NCBI RefSeq assembly: GCF_000720925.1
Contig: NZ_JOEE01000004.1
Coordinates: forward strand, 248,001-312,000
DNA from: Phycicoccus jejuensis
Lineage (GTDB): Bacteria; Actinomycetota; Actinomycetes; Actinomycetales; Dermatophilaceae
Reading direction: 5' to 3'
Length of the DNA stretch: 64,000 bases
Made by a program: the position numbers and the translations under genes. This document shows positions 27,414 to 36,241 of this stretch, in pieces (position 1 is the stretch's first letter; each line of letters starts with the position of its first letter). The notes beneath the pieces are model-generated. The model saw only the letters and a program-made list of their open reading frames with translations, made no database searches and had not been told where the DNA came from.

Positions 27414-27971
27414 GTGATCGACGAGACCTTGTTCGAGGCCGAGGAGAAGATGGAGAAGGCCGTCGAGGTCGCCAAGGAGAGCTTCGCCGGCATCCGGACC
27501 GGCAGGGCGCACCCCGGCATGTTCCAGAAGATCACCGTCGACTACTACGGCGCCCCGACCCCGCTGCAGCAGCTCGCGTCGTTCCAGACGCCCGAGGCGC
27601 GCACGATCATCATCAGCCCCTTCGACAAGTCCTCGATGCACGCCATCGAGAAGGCGATCCAGCAGGCCGACCTCGGCGTCAACCCGAGCAACGACGGCAA
27701 CATCATCCGCTGCACGATGCCGCAGCTGACCGAGGAGCGCCGTCGCGAGTACGTGAAGATGGCGCACAGCGAGGCCGAGGAGGCCCGCGTGTCGGTCCGC
27801 AACATCCGGCGCAGCGCGAAGACCTCCCTCGAGAAGCTCGTCAAGGACGGCGAGGTCGGCGAGGACGAGGGCGCCCGCGCCGAGAAGGAGCTCGAGGCGG
27901 TCACCAAGCGGCACGTCGAGCAGATCGACGAGCTGCTCAAGGGCAAGGAAGCCGAGCTCCTCGACGTCTGA
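27414..27971 (+). CDS. frr: Ribosome recycling factor
   Basis: 185 residues, the usual length. RRF with EF-G splits post-termination ribosomes. Features: [25 protein letters not shown], the conserved [15 protein letters not shown], and [12 protein letters not shown] with a C-terminal long helix. An in-frame ATG at 27405 directly abuts the ribosome-binding site AAGGAG (27399-27404) and cannot be used. GTG at 27414 has the proper 9-nt spacing and gives the family N-terminus [10 protein letters not shown]. cdsA starts 7 bp after its stop. Confidence 0.97.
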   Translation: MIDETLFEAEEKMEKAVEVAKESFAGIRTGRAHPGMFQKITVDYYGAPTPLQQLASFQTPEARTIIISPFDKSSMHAIEKAIQQADLGVNPSNDGNIIRCTMPQLTEERRREYVKMAHSEAEEARVSVRNIRRSAKTSLEKLVKDGEVGEDEGARAEKELEAVTKRHVEQIDELLKGKEAELLDV

Positions 27972-27978
27972 CCACCCC

Positions 27979-28845
27979 ATGACCGACGCCACCGACGCCG
28001 CCGCGCCCACCGACACCGCGGACGCCCCGACGAAGCCCAGGGCCGGGCGCGACCTGCGGGCCGCGATCGGGGTCGGGCTGCTGCTCGGCGCCGTCGTCAT
28101 CGCGAGCCTCGTGCTCGACCCGCGGGCCTTCCTCGTCGTCGTGGTCGTCGCCATCTGCCGGGGCGCCTGGGAGGTGCGGCGGGCTGTCGCGACCCGCGGC
28201 TTCCACGTCCCGCTGCCGCCGCTGCTGCTCGGGGCCGTCGGGATGATCTCGTCGGCGTACCTGCGCGGCGCCGAGGCGCTCGTCGTCACCTTCGGCCTGA
28301 CGCTCGTCGGGCTCGTCGTGTGGCGCGTCGCCGACGGCCTCGACGGCGCGGCCCGGGACCTGTCGGCCTCGGCGCTCGTCACCTTCTACCCCGTCTTCCT
28401 CGGGGGCTTCGCCTCGCTCATGCTGGCCGAGCCCGACGGCCGCCAGCGCATCATCGTCTTCGTGCTCGTCACGGTGTTCTCCGACATCGGCGGCTACGCC
28501 GTCGGGGTGGTCCTCGGCAAGCACCCAATGGCGCCCTCGCTCAGCCCGAAGAAGTCCTGGGAGGGCTTCGCGGGGTCGGTCGCCACGTGCGCGCTCGTCG
28601 GCGCCGTGTCCCTGCCGCTGCTCCTCGACGGGCCGTGGTGGGGCGGCGCGCTCCTCGGGGCGGTGGCCGCCGGGGCGGCGACGACCGGCGACCTCATCGA
28701 GTCGAGCATCAAGCGCGACCTCGGCATCAAGGACATGGGGACGATGCTCCCGGGCCACGGCGGCCTGATGGACCGCCTCGACTCCCTCGTCGCGGTCGCG
28801 CCCATCGCCTGGGCCCTGCTGTTCTTCCTCGTCCCGGTGTCCTGA
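27979..28845 (+). CDS. cdsA: Phosphatidate cytidylyltransferase (CDP-diglyceride synthase)
   Basis: 288 residues, about eight membrane helices. The CDS signature is present near the C-terminus: LSPKKSWEGFAGS and SIKRDLGIKDMGTMLPGHGGLMDRLDS (split here into two motifs). It makes CDP-diacylglycerol for all phospholipids. The first ~30 residues are Ala/Thr/Asp-rich and cytoplasmic. The gene is in the conserved order frr-cdsA-rlmN. Confidence 0.95.
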   Translation: MTDATDAAAPTDTADAPTKPRAGRDLRAAIGVGLLLGAVVIASLVLDPRAFLVVVVVAICRGAWEVRRAVATRGFHVPLPPLLLGAVGMISSAYLRGAEALVVTFGLTLVGLVVWRVADGLDGAARDLSASALVTFYPVFLGGFASLMLAEPDGRQRIIVFVLVTVFSDIGGYAVGVVLGKHPMAPSLSPKKSWEGFAGSVATCALVGAVSLPLLLDGPWWGGALLGAVAAGAATTGDLIESSIKRDLGIKDMGTMLPGHGGLMDRLDSLVAVAPIAWALLFFLVPVS

Positions 28846-28868
28846 CCCGGGAGCCCGACCGCGGCGGG

Positions 28869-29705
28869 TCAGCCCGCGCGGCGGCGGCCGCGCGTGAGCA
28901 TCGCGTCGAGCACCGGCGTCGACCCCACCGCGAGCGTGCCGTCGGGCAGCTCCTCGGTGAGGCACGTGATCTCGCGGTGGTACCAGTGGTAGACGTGCGG
29001 CGTCACCGGACCCGCGCCGTCGGCGTACATCTCGGCGGCGTGCGCGGGGACGAGCTCGAGGGCGGCACGGGCCTCCGCCGGCGTCGAGCACGGCTGCAGC
29101 ACGAGGGCGTTGCGGTGCGGCATCGCGAAGACGGCCCCGCCGGAGAGGTCGGCGCCGGGCAGCCAGCGCTCGATCACCTCGGGGAGGAAGCGGGCGAAGG
29201 AGGAGGTGTACGGCGAGTCGCCGACGATCGCGGAGACCGAGTGGCGCGGACGGCCGAGGCGGATGCGCTCGGCGTCGGCGGTCTGCAGCCCCTCGAGGAG
29301 GTTGGCGCGAGCGATCTCCATGAGCGACCACAGGTGGCGACGCGTCGCCACCACGCGGGACTCGGGGAGGGTGACGACGCTCAACGGGAGGTCGAGGGTC
29401 AGCACCTCGTCGACGTGCTCGGTGAAGGGCATGACGTACTGGAAGCCCAGGCCGGTCGCGTGCAGCCGGTCCCGCGCGACGAGGCGGGAGGTGAGCGCGG
29501 CGTCGAACCGCTCGGGCGACATCGAGTCGATGTCGGTCTCGGCGGCGGCGGTGAGGCGCTCGAGGTGCGCCCGCACCTCGGCGTCGAGCGCGGGGTCGGA
29601 GTCGAGGTCCGGCACCGGCGCGAGCGGGTGCCGGACGGGGGAGGTCGTTCCCGGGACGGTGGCGGCGCCCCCTGCGAGCGAGCGCCAGCGGTCGAACAGG
29701 CCCAT
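28869..29705 (-). CDS. Hypothetical protein, weakly DUF1444/YtpQ-like
   Basis: 278 residues, soluble, no signal peptide. A central part (LSVVTLPESRVVATRRHLWSLMEIARANLLEGL) and a later one (SSFARFLPEVIERWLPGADLSGGAVFAMPHRNALVL) follow the order seen in DUF1444 (YtpQ-like) proteins, but the similarity is weak and I do not assign a function. ATG at 29705 (MGLFDRW) is chosen over a longer upstream frame because it follows a purine-rich stretch and a leader hairpin. The gene is alone, divergent from rlmN. Confidence 0.65.
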   Translation of the reverse strand: MGLFDRWRSLAGGAATVPGTTSPVRHPLAPVPDLDSDPALDAEVRAHLERLTAAAETDIDSMSPERFDAALTSRLVARDRLHATGLGFQYVMPFTEHVDEVLTLDLPLSVVTLPESRVVATRRHLWSLMEIARANLLEGLQTADAERIRLGRPRHSVSAIVGDSPYTSSFARFLPEVIERWLPGADLSGGAVFAMPHRNALVLQPCSTPAEARAALELVPAHAAEMYADGAGPVTPHVYHWYHREITCLTEELPDGTLAVGSTPVLDAMLTRGRRRAG

Positions 29706-29727
29706 GGCCCTGCCTTTCCCTGCATCC

Positions 29728-29747
29728 TCGCTCCCCCTGCGGAGCGA
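29728..29747 (-). promoter_or_regulatory. Leader hairpin upstream of the DUF1444-like gene
   Basis: TCGCTCC and GGAGCGA (7-bp arms) around CCCTGC, 23 bp before the ATG at 29705. The adjacent TTAAAGAGAGAGTAAAGG stretch (29750-29768) is strikingly A/T-rich here and likely contains the promoter. Nothing else is evident in this 175-bp gap. Confidence 0.4.
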
Positions 29748-29880
29748 AGTTAAAGAGAGAGTAAAGGGATGACAGGTCCCGGTGTGGGCGAACCGAAGAA
29801 TCTTGAGGTGGGGAGCGGCGCGCAGCGCCTCCGGCCGCGGTTCGCCCGGGCCGCGCTCGGCCTGCGAGAATCGGGGGACC

Positions 29881-31083
29881 ATGTCCGAGACCCCCGCCCC
29901 GCGCCCCGCCCCCGGCCAGCTGACCCTCGTCGCGCCCCGCCGGGGCAAGCCGCCGCGTCACCTCGCCGACCTCACGGTCGAGGAGCGCCGCGAGGCCGCC
30001 ACGGCCCTCGGCCACCCGGCCTTCCGCGCCAACCAGCTCTCGACGCACTACTTCGAGCGGCTCGTCGACTCCCCGGACGAGATGACCGACCTGCCCAAGG
30101 CCGTCCGCGACGACCTCGTCCGCGACCTCCTGCCGCCGCTGCTCCAGCCGGTCCGCCACATCACGGCCGACCAGGGCGCCACCGTCAAGCAGGTCTGGAA
30201 GCTCTTCGACGGCGCGCTCGTCGAGTCGGTCCTCATGCGCTACCCGAACCGGGTGACGGTCTGCATCTCCAGCCAGGCCGGCTGCGGGATGAACTGCCCG
30301 TTCTGCGCGACCGGGCAGGAGGGCCTGACCCGCAACATGTCGACGGCCGAGATCGTCGAGCAGGTCGTCGCCGCGGCCCGGATGCTGCGCCACGGCGGGC
30401 TGCCCGAGGTGGGCGCGGGCACCGAGGGGGCCGGTCTCGGCGACGAGGCCGAGGGCTCCGACGAGGCGCCCGCCGGCGGCCCGGCGCGCGTCAGCAACAT
30501 CGTCTTCATGGGGATGGGCGAGGCGCTGGCCAACTACAAGGCGGCGATCGGCGCGATCCGGCGCCTCACCGAGCCGGCGCCCTCGGGCCTGGGCATCTCG
30601 GCCCGGGGCATCACGATGTCGACGGTCGGCCTCGTGCCGGGCATCGACCGGCTCGCGGCCGAGGGCATCCCGGTGACGCTCGCCCTGTCGCTGCACGCTC
30701 CGGACGACGAGCTGCGCGACGAGCTCGTGCCGATCAACACGCGCTTCAAGGTCGACGAGGCCATCGACGCCGCGTACCGCTACTACGAGGTCACCGGGCG
30801 GCGCGTGAGCATCGAGTACGCGCTGATCCGCGACATCAACGACCAGGCGTGGCGGGCCGACCTCCTCGGCGAGAAGCTCGCCGCCCGCGGCCGGGGCTGG
30901 GTGCACGTCAACCCGATCCCGCTCAACCCGACGCCCGGCTCGAAGTGGACGGCGTCGCGGCGCGGGGTCGAGCAGCAGTTCGTCGAGCGGCTGCGGGCGC
31001 ACGGCATCCCGACGACGGTCCGTGACACCCGCGGCTCCGAGATCGACGGCGCCTGCGGGCAGCTGGCCGCCTCCACCGCCTGA
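29881..31083 (+). CDS. rlmN: 23S rRNA (adenine2503-C2)/tRNA A37 methyltransferase RlmN
   Basis: 400 residues. Radical-SAM enzyme with the CX3CX2C cluster motif in [12 protein letters not shown], the MGMGE motif ([12 protein letters not shown]), and the methyl-carrying Cys in the C-terminal [11 protein letters not shown]. It methylates A2503 of 23S rRNA and A37 of some tRNAs. A Gly/Glu/Ala-rich insert of about 25 residues ([20 protein letters not shown]...) between the cluster motif and MGMGE is not part of the usual core. ATG at 29881 lies 9 nt after GAGAAT, a possible -10. Confidence 0.95.
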   Translation: MSETPAPRPAPGQLTLVAPRRGKPPRHLADLTVEERREAATALGHPAFRANQLSTHYFERLVDSPDEMTDLPKAVRDDLVRDLLPPLLQPVRHITADQGATVKQVWKLFDGALVESVLMRYPNRVTVCISSQAGCGMNCPFCATGQEGLTRNMSTAEIVEQVVAAARMLRHGGLPEVGAGTEGAGLGDEAEGSDEAPAGGPARVSNIVFMGMGEALANYKAAIGAIRRLTEPAPSGLGISARGITMSTVGLVPGIDRLAAEGIPVTLALSLHAPDDELRDELVPINTRFKVDEAIDAAYRYYEVTGRRVSIEYALIRDINDQAWRADLLGEKLAARGRGWVHVNPIPLNPTPGSKWTASRRGVEQQFVERLRAHGIPTTVRDTRGSEIDGACGQLAASTA

Positions 31084-31103
31084 CCGACGAGGGGCGCCGG
31101 CAC

Positions 31104-31109
31104 TACGCT
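31104..31109 (+). promoter_or_regulatory. -10 element of a probable leaderless promoter (copper-site lipoprotein)
   Basis: TACGCT ends 6 nt before the ATG at 31116. No ribosome-binding site is present. Confidence 0.5.
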
Positions 31110-31115
31110 CCGGTC

Positions 31116-32297
31116 ATGCGACGACGCCTGCTCTCCCTGGCCGCCGTGCTGGCCGTGGGGCTGGCGGGCTGCTCGTCCGCGCCGCTGCCCGACAACCTGC
31201 GGGCGAAGAGCTCGCACGAGGCGGCCCACGCCGCCGCGACGACGGCGCCCTCCGCCACGGTGTCGCGACCGCCGGACGTGCCGCTGCGCGCCGGGGAGCG
31301 CTTCGTCGAGGTCCGGCTGCCCGGCGCCTACACCCCGACGGCGCCGACCCCCACCGCCACCGACGACTACCGCTGCTTCCTCCTGGACCCCCACCTGGGC
31401 ACGGACCAGCTCGTGAGCGGTGTCGACATCCGCCCCGACAACGCGGCGCTGGTGCACCACGTCATCGTGTCGCGGGTCGAGCCGGAGGGCATCGCGCAGG
31501 CCGAGCAGCTCGACTCCGCCGACCCGGGGGACGGCTGGACCTGCTTCGGCGGCAGCGGGATCCAGGGCATCGGGGTCAATCTCGACGACGCCGACTGGGT
31601 CGGCGCCTGGGCGCCCGGAGGTGGCGAGCGGGTGATGGCCGACGACATCGGCATCCCGCTGCGGGCGGGTGGCCGGCTCGTCGTCCAGATGCACTACAAC
31701 CTCCTGGCCGGCTCCGGCACCGACCGCAGCACGGTCCGGCTGCGCGTCTCGGAGGCGGCGGGCAGCCGGAAGAAGGCCCTCGACACGATGCTCCTGCCGG
31801 CCCCGGTCGAGCTGCCGTGCCGCGAGAACCGCACGGCCGGGCTGTGCGCGCGCGTCGTCTCGGTGGCCGACGTCTCGCGCCGCTTCGAGGAGCGCCCGGC
31901 GACCGCCGACCTGCTGCACCTGCTCTGCGGCCCGGTCGTGCCCGGCCCGGTCCAGAGCTGCACCCGCACGGTCCGGGAGAAGGGCACGATCCGGGCCGTC
32001 GCCGGGCACATGCACCTGCTCGGCCGGTCCATCACCGTCGACGTCGACAAGGGCACCGACCGCGCGCGACGCGTGCTCGACATCGCGAGCTGGGACTTCG
32101 ACGACCAGGGGAGCATCCCGCTGGAGAAGCCGGTCGGCGTCGCGCCGGGGGACCGCATCACCGTCACCTGCCGCCACGACCAGGCGCTGCGCGACCTGCT
32201 GCCGGCCTTCGCCGGGCAGAAGGAGCGCTACGTCGTGTGGGGCGAGGGCACGACCGACGAGATGTGCCTCGGGATCGTCCTGCTCACCCGCCCGTAG
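31116..32297 (+). CDS. Lipoprotein resembling copper type II ascorbate-dependent monooxygenase (PHM/DBH fold)
   Basis: 393 residues with a lipoprotein signal peptide (LAGC, lipidated Cys19) and a disordered linker, so it should be anchored outside the membrane. The rest has the two-domain order of peptidylglycine alpha-hydroxylating and dopamine beta-monooxygenases, with every copper ligand visible. CuH site: His114/His115 (LVHHVIV) and His193 (QMHYN). CuM site: His298/His300 (AGHMHLLG) and Met383 (TDEMCLGIVLL, matching the animal EMC motif). Paired Cys are also present. These enzymes hydroxylate C-H bonds with O2 and an electron donor; the bacterial substrate is unknown. Its stop overlaps the LOG gene's. 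Confidence 0.72.
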   Translation: MRRRLLSLAAVLAVGLAGCSSAPLPDNLRAKSSHEAAHAAATTAPSATVSRPPDVPLRAGERFVEVRLPGAYTPTAPTPTATDDYRCFLLDPHLGTDQLVSGVDIRPDNAALVHHVIVSRVEPEGIAQAEQLDSADPGDGWTCFGGSGIQGIGVNLDDADWVGAWAPGGGERVMADDIGIPLRAGGRLVVQMHYNLLAGSGTDRSTVRLRVSEAAGSRKKALDTMLLPAPVELPCRENRTAGLCARVVSVADVSRRFEERPATADLLHLLCGPVVPGPVQSCTRTVREKGTIRAVAGHMHLLGRSITVDVDKGTDRARRVLDIASWDFDDQGSIPLEKPVGVAPGDRITVTCRHDQALRDLLPAFAGQKERYVVWGEGTTDEMCLGIVLLTRP

Positions 32298-33393
32298 CGA
32301 GGACCGCGACGGCGTCGGCGAGGTCGTCGACGAGGTGCACGTGCTGCGCCATCGGGCGCCCGCCGGCCAGCGCCGTGAGGGCGGGCCAGACCGGCACCGT
32401 CTCGCTCCAGTGCCGGGCCCCGACGAGGACGAGCCGGGGGAGCGGGCGGCCGTCGGCGGGCTCGCTGTCGTAGTAGAGGCGGGTCGCGGCCTGGAAGACC
32501 TCCTGCACCGTGCCGGCGGCCCCCTCGAGGACGACGACGCCGGCGCGGGAGCGGGCGAGCAGCCCGTCCTCGCGGATGGCGTTGCTGAAGTACTTCGCGA
32601 TCCCGTCGCAGAACACGTTCGGCGGCTCGTGCCCGTAGAACCACGTGGGGATGCCGACGCTGTGCACGGCGCGCGCGCTCCGGCCCGCGACGAGCGGCTC
32701 GCGCACCTCGAGGGCCAGGCGCGCCCACGCGTCGACGTCGGGCCGGAAGGAGGGCACGGCCCGGAGCCGCTCGACCGCCGCGGCGAGGTCGTCGGGGTGC
32801 CCGGCGAACGCGCCGAGGTTGGCGGCCTCCATCGCGCCGGGCCCTCCGCCGGTCGCGACGACGAGGCCGGAGCGGGCCAGGGCGTGGCCGAGGGCGGCGG
32901 CGCGGGCGTAGGCCTCCTCGTCGCGGCGCAGGGCGTGGCCGCCCATGACACCGACGACGGGGAGGTCGTCGAGCAGGTCGGTGAGCGCGTCGCTCATCGA
33001 GTCGTCGTGGACGGCCCGCAGGAGGGTGACGAAGACGTCGTGGCCGAGGGTCGCGTCGCGCGACCAGGCGTACGCGAGCGCGTCGGGGGTCGTGGCGTAG
33101 CCCGAGGCGGCCAGGCCGGCGTAGAGCTCCTCGGGGGAGTAGAGGGTCGCGCGGTAGGGGTCGACCGGGGCGTGCGGGTCGGTCGGGAAGACGAGGGCGC
33201 CGTGCCGGCGCAGGTGCTCGCCGAGGCGGTCGGGCAGCCGGCCGCCGAGGACGACGAGGCCCTCGAGGTCGGTGCGCGCGAGCAGCCGGTCGGCACGGTC
33301 GGTGAGGTCGAGGTCCTGCAGCCGCATCCGGCGCAGCGGGCTGCCCGCGTCGAGGGCGGCGTCGAGGGCGTCGAGGGTCTCGATCTCGTGCAC
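32284..33393 (-). CDS. LOG family Rossmann-fold nucleotide-binding protein
   Basis: 369 residues. The C-terminal two thirds are a LOG/lysine-decarboxylase-like fold with GGGPGAMEAAN (182-192). The second conserved box, normally PGGxGTxxE, is EGAAGTVQE (290-298): the GT and Glu remain, the Pro-Gly-Gly is altered. LOG enzymes cleave nucleoside 5'-monophosphates to base and ribose phosphate, some making cytokinins. The extra ~140-residue N-terminus recalls the E. coli PpnN nucleotidase. GTG at 33393 lies 6 nt after TAGGTT, so a leaderless transcript is likely. It converges with and overlaps the copper-site lipoprotein gene. Confidence 0.78.
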   Translation of the reverse strand: MHEIETLDALDAALDAGSPLRRMRLQDLDLTDRADRLLARTDLEGLVVLGGRLPDRLGEHLRRHGALVFPTDPHAPVDPYRATLYSPEELYAGLAASGYATTPDALAYAWSRDATLGHDVFVTLLRAVHDDSMSDALTDLLDDLPVVGVMGGHALRRDEEAYARAAALGHALARSGLVVATGGGPGAMEAANLGAFAGHPDDLAAAVERLRAVPSFRPDVDAWARLALEVREPLVAGRSARAVHSVGIPTWFYGHEPPNVFCDGIAKYFSNAIREDGLLARSRAGVVVLEGAAGTVQEVFQAATRLYYDSEPADGRPLPRLVLVGARHWSETVPVWPALTALAGGRPMAQHVHLVDDLADAVAVLATGG

Positions 33394-33399
33394 CGGGCG

Positions 33400-33405
33400 A
33401 ACCTA
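33400..33405 (-). promoter_or_regulatory. -10 element of a probable leaderless promoter (LOG gene)
   Basis: TAGGTT on the minus strand, ending 6 nt before the GTG at 33393. It allows expression apart from the upstream polyamine operon. Confidence 0.5.
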
Positions 33406-33422
33406 CCGCCCGCAGACGCGGA

Positions 33423-34799
33423 TCAGTGGCCGCCGGTCAGGCGGGACAGGAGCGGGGCGATGCGGCTCGCGCGGCCCGTCCGCGTCTCCTCGGCGTCCGC
33501 GAGCCGGGCGGCCTGCAGGCCGGCGTTGACCCCGAGCCAGCGCAGCGGCTCCGGCTCCCACGACGGCGAGCGGTGGCCGACCCAGGGCAGCGCCGTGAGG
33601 GCGCTGGTGCGGCCGAGGACGAGGTCGGCGAGCGTCCGCCCGGCGAGGTTGGTGGCCGCGACCCCGTCGCCGACGTACCCACCGGCGCGGCCGGTGCGCG
33701 TCACCGGGTCCCAGAGGACCGTGGGGTTCCAGTCGCGGGGGATGCCGAGCGGCCCGCCCCACGCGTGCGTGAAGCGCATCCCGCGCACTGCGGGCAGGAG
33801 GTCGGTCAGCGTCCGCCGCAGCGAGGCGAACACGGCCTCCTCGTGGTCGAACTCGGGCCGGATGCCGGAGCCGAGGTGGTACGGCGCGCCGCGGCCGCCG
33901 AACGCGATGCGGTCCTCGACCGTGCGCTGCCCGTAGATGACGAGGTGCCCGTGGTCGGTGAACACCTCGCGCTGCGCGAGGCCGATGCGCTCCCACGTCG
34001 CGGCGGGCAGCGGCTCGGTCGCGACCATGAGCGAGTAGACCGGGACGAGCGCGCGCTCGTGGCCCGGCAGGTGCGGGGTCCATCCCTCCGTCGCGAGCAC
34101 GACCGCCCGCGCGCTGAGCCGACGACCGTCGGCGAGGACGACCACGCCGTCCCCGGCGCGCGCCACCCGCACTCCCTCGACGACCCGCGCCCCGAGGCGC
34201 CGGACCGCGGCGCCGAGACCGTCGACGAGGTCGCGCGGCTGCACCCGGGCGCAGTGCGGGTTGAAGGTGGCCCCGAGGACGCCGGGGGAGTCGAGGCGCT
34301 CGCGGGCCTCCTGCGGCCCGAGCCACGTCGTCCCGTCGCCCCACGCCGCGCCGTGGGCCGCAGCGGCCCGCGCCCGGGCCTCCTGCGCCGCGGTGCGCGC
34401 GAGGGCGACCGTCCCGCCCTTGACGAAGCCGCCGCCGAGCTGCTCGTCCGCGTCGACCCGGCCGACCTCGTCGACGGTGTCGCGCAGCGCGGCGAGCAGC
34501 GAGAGCGTCGCCTCCCGGCCGTGCCGTGCGGCGACCGTGTCGGCGCCGACCGGCCAGAGGGCCGAGACCCAACCGCCGTTGCGCCCGCTCGCCCCGAAAC
34601 CCACGTGCTCGGACTCGAGCACGAGCACCTCGAGCGAGGGGTCGGCCCGCAGCAGGTAGTAGGCGGTCCACAGCCCGGTGAACCCGCCGCCCACGACGAC
34701 GACGTCGGCGCGCAGCGGCAGCTCGGCGTCGGACGTCGGTGCAGGAGAGGGGGACCGACCGTCCCACCAGAGCGGCGCGGTGCCCGTCGAGCCGTCCAC
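33423..34799 (-). CDS. FAD-dependent oxidoreductase of the DAO family (PuuB-like)
   Basis: 458 residues. The N-terminal dinucleotide fold ADVVVVGGGFTGLWTAYYLL, then GFGASGRNGGW near the flavin, and a C-terminal YVGDGVAATNLAGRTLADLV typical of D-amino-acid-oxidase/glycine-oxidase relatives. Closest in organisation to gamma-glutamylputrescine oxidase. It begins 2 bp after the end of the aminotransferase gene, in the polyamine island. It could oxidise putrescine, a gamma-glutamyl or acetyl derivative, or another amine. No gamma-glutamylputrescine synthetase gene is in the window, so the free amine may be the substrate. That role is inferred from context. Confidence 0.82.
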   Translation of the reverse strand: MDGSTGTAPLWWDGRSPSPAPTSDAELPLRADVVVVGGGFTGLWTAYYLLRADPSLEVLVLESEHVGFGASGRNGGWVSALWPVGADTVAARHGREATLSLLAALRDTVDEVGRVDADEQLGGGFVKGGTVALARTAAQEARARAAAAHGAAWGDGTTWLGPQEARERLDSPGVLGATFNPHCARVQPRDLVDGLGAAVRRLGARVVEGVRVARAGDGVVVLADGRRLSARAVVLATEGWTPHLPGHERALVPVYSLMVATEPLPAATWERIGLAQREVFTDHGHLVIYGQRTVEDRIAFGGRGAPYHLGSGIRPEFDHEEAVFASLRRTLTDLLPAVRGMRFTHAWGGPLGIPRDWNPTVLWDPVTRTGRAGGYVGDGVAATNLAGRTLADLVLGRTSALTALPWVGHRSPSWEPEPLRWLGVNAGLQAARLADAEETRTGRASRIAPLLSRLTGGH

Positions 34800-34801
34800 G
34801 C

Positions 34802-36241
34802 TCAGAGGTGGTTCTCGGCCTCGGTGAGCACCGAGCGCAGGCGGCGCTCGATCTCGTCGAACTCGCTCGGACCCATCGTCAGCGGGGGCGCGAGCTGGAC
34901 GACGGGGTCGCCGCGGTCGTCGGCCCGGCAGTACAGGCCCGCGTCGAAGAGCGCCTTGGAGAGGAAGCCGCGCAGCAGCCGCTCGCTCTCGGCGTCGTCG
35001 AAGGTCTCGCGGGTCGTCTTGTCCTTGACGAGCTCGATCCCGTAGAAGTACCCGGCGCCGCGCACGTCACCGACGAGCGGCAGGTCGAGCAGCTGCTCGA
35101 GGGTGCGCTTGAAGACGGGGGCGTTCTCCTTGACGCGGTCGTTGAGGCCCTCGGCGTCGAAGATGTCGAGGTTGGCCATCGCCGCGGCGCACGAGACGGG
35201 GTGACCGCCCCAGGTGTAGCCGTGCGGGAAGTACGTCGTGCCCTTCCGGAACGGCTCGAAGAGGCGCTCGCTCGCGATCATCAGGCCGAGCGGGGCGTAC
35301 CCGGAGGTGATGCCCTTCGCGGTCGTGATGATGTCCGGCACGTAGCCGAAGTCCTGGCAGGCGAACATCGACCCGATCCGGCCGAAGGCGCAGATCGTCT
35401 CGTCGGAGACGAGCAGGACGTCGTACTCGTCGCAGATCTCGCGGACCCGCTCGAAGTAGCCGGCCGGGGGCGGGAAGCACCCGCCGGAGTTCTGCACCGG
35501 CTCGAGGAAGACGGCCGCGACCGAGTCGGGTCCCTCGAACTCGATGGCCTCCGCGATCCGGTCGGCGGCCCAGCGGCCGAACGCCTTCTCGTCCTCGCGC
35601 AGGTGCTCCGGCGCCCGGTAGATGTTCGTGTTGGGCACCTTGTGGCCACCGGGCACGAGGGGCTCGAACGGCATCTTCGCGTCCGGGATGCCGGTGATCG
35701 ACAGCGCGCCCTGCGGGGTGCCGTGGTAGGCCACCGACCGCGAGATGACCTTGTGCTTGGTCGGCTTGCCGGTCAGCTTGAAGTACTGCTTGGCGAGCTT
35801 CCACGCGGTCTCGACCGCCTCGCCGCCGCCGGTCGTGAAGAAGACGCGGTTGAGTTCGCCCGGCGCGTGGTGGGCCAGCCGCTCCGCGAGCTCGATGGCC
35901 CGCGGGTGCGCGTAGGACCACAGCGGGAAGAATGCCAGCTCCGCGGCCTGCTTGGCCATCGCCTCGGCGATCGCGGTGCGACCGTGGCCGGCGTTGACGA
36001 CGAAGAGGCCGGCGAGGCCGTCGATGTACTCGTTGCCGCGGTCGTCCCAGACCCGCCAGCCCTCGCCGCGGGTGATGATCGGCACGGACTGGCCGAGGCC
36101 CCCGTGGCCCGGGTCCTCGAAGGTCGAGTGCCGCGTGAAGTGCATCCAGAGGTGGTCGCGGGCGGCCTCGGAGTACAGGGCGCCGGTCGCGGTGTGCCGG
36201 TCGGAGCTCGGCTCCCACACGTCGTTCGGGTGGATGGTCAT
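34802..36241 (-). CDS. Class III aminotransferase (putrescine/GABA-type)
   Basis: 479 residues of PLP fold-type I class III: GEGWRVWDDRGNEYIDGLAGLFVVNAGHG, FTTGGGEAVETAWKLAKQYF, SDETICAFGRIG, and the PLP lysine in TTAKGITSGYAPLG (motifs, with gaps). Family members transfer amino groups from putrescine, GABA or beta-alanine to pyruvate or 2-oxoglutarate. Here it would serve polyamine breakdown. Its ATG overlaps the Lrp stop (ATGA), and the FAD oxidase follows after 2 bp: one operon. Donor and acceptor cannot be told apart by inspection. Confidence 0.87.
   Translation of the reverse strand: MTIHPNDVWEPSSDRHTATGALYSEAARDHLWMHFTRHSTFEDPGHGGLGQSVPIITRGEGWRVWDDRGNEYIDGLAGLFVVNAGHGRTAIAEAMAKQAAELAFFPLWSYAHPRAIELAERLAHHAPGELNRVFFTTGGGEAVETAWKLAKQYFKLTGKPTKHKVISRSVAYHGTPQGALSITGIPDAKMPFEPLVPGGHKVPNTNIYRAPEHLREDEKAFGRWAADRIAEAIEFEGPDSVAAVFLEPVQNSGGCFPPPAGYFERVREICDEYDVLLVSDETICAFGRIGSMFACQDFGYVPDIITTAKGITSGYAPLGLMIASERLFEPFRKGTTYFPHGYTWGGHPVSCAAAMANLDIFDAEGLNDRVKENAPVFKRTLEQLLDLPLVGDVRGAGYFYGIELVKDKTTRETFDDAESERLLRGFLSKALFDAGLYCRADDRGDPVVQLAPPLTMGPSEFDEIERRLRSVLTEAENHL

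Noticed and set aside
27937..31002. A 1,021-codon open frame on the minus strand
   Set aside because: It runs antisense to cdsA and rlmN, is extremely rich in Arg/Gly/Ala/Asp, and has no domain. It is an artefact of high G+C in the third codon position.
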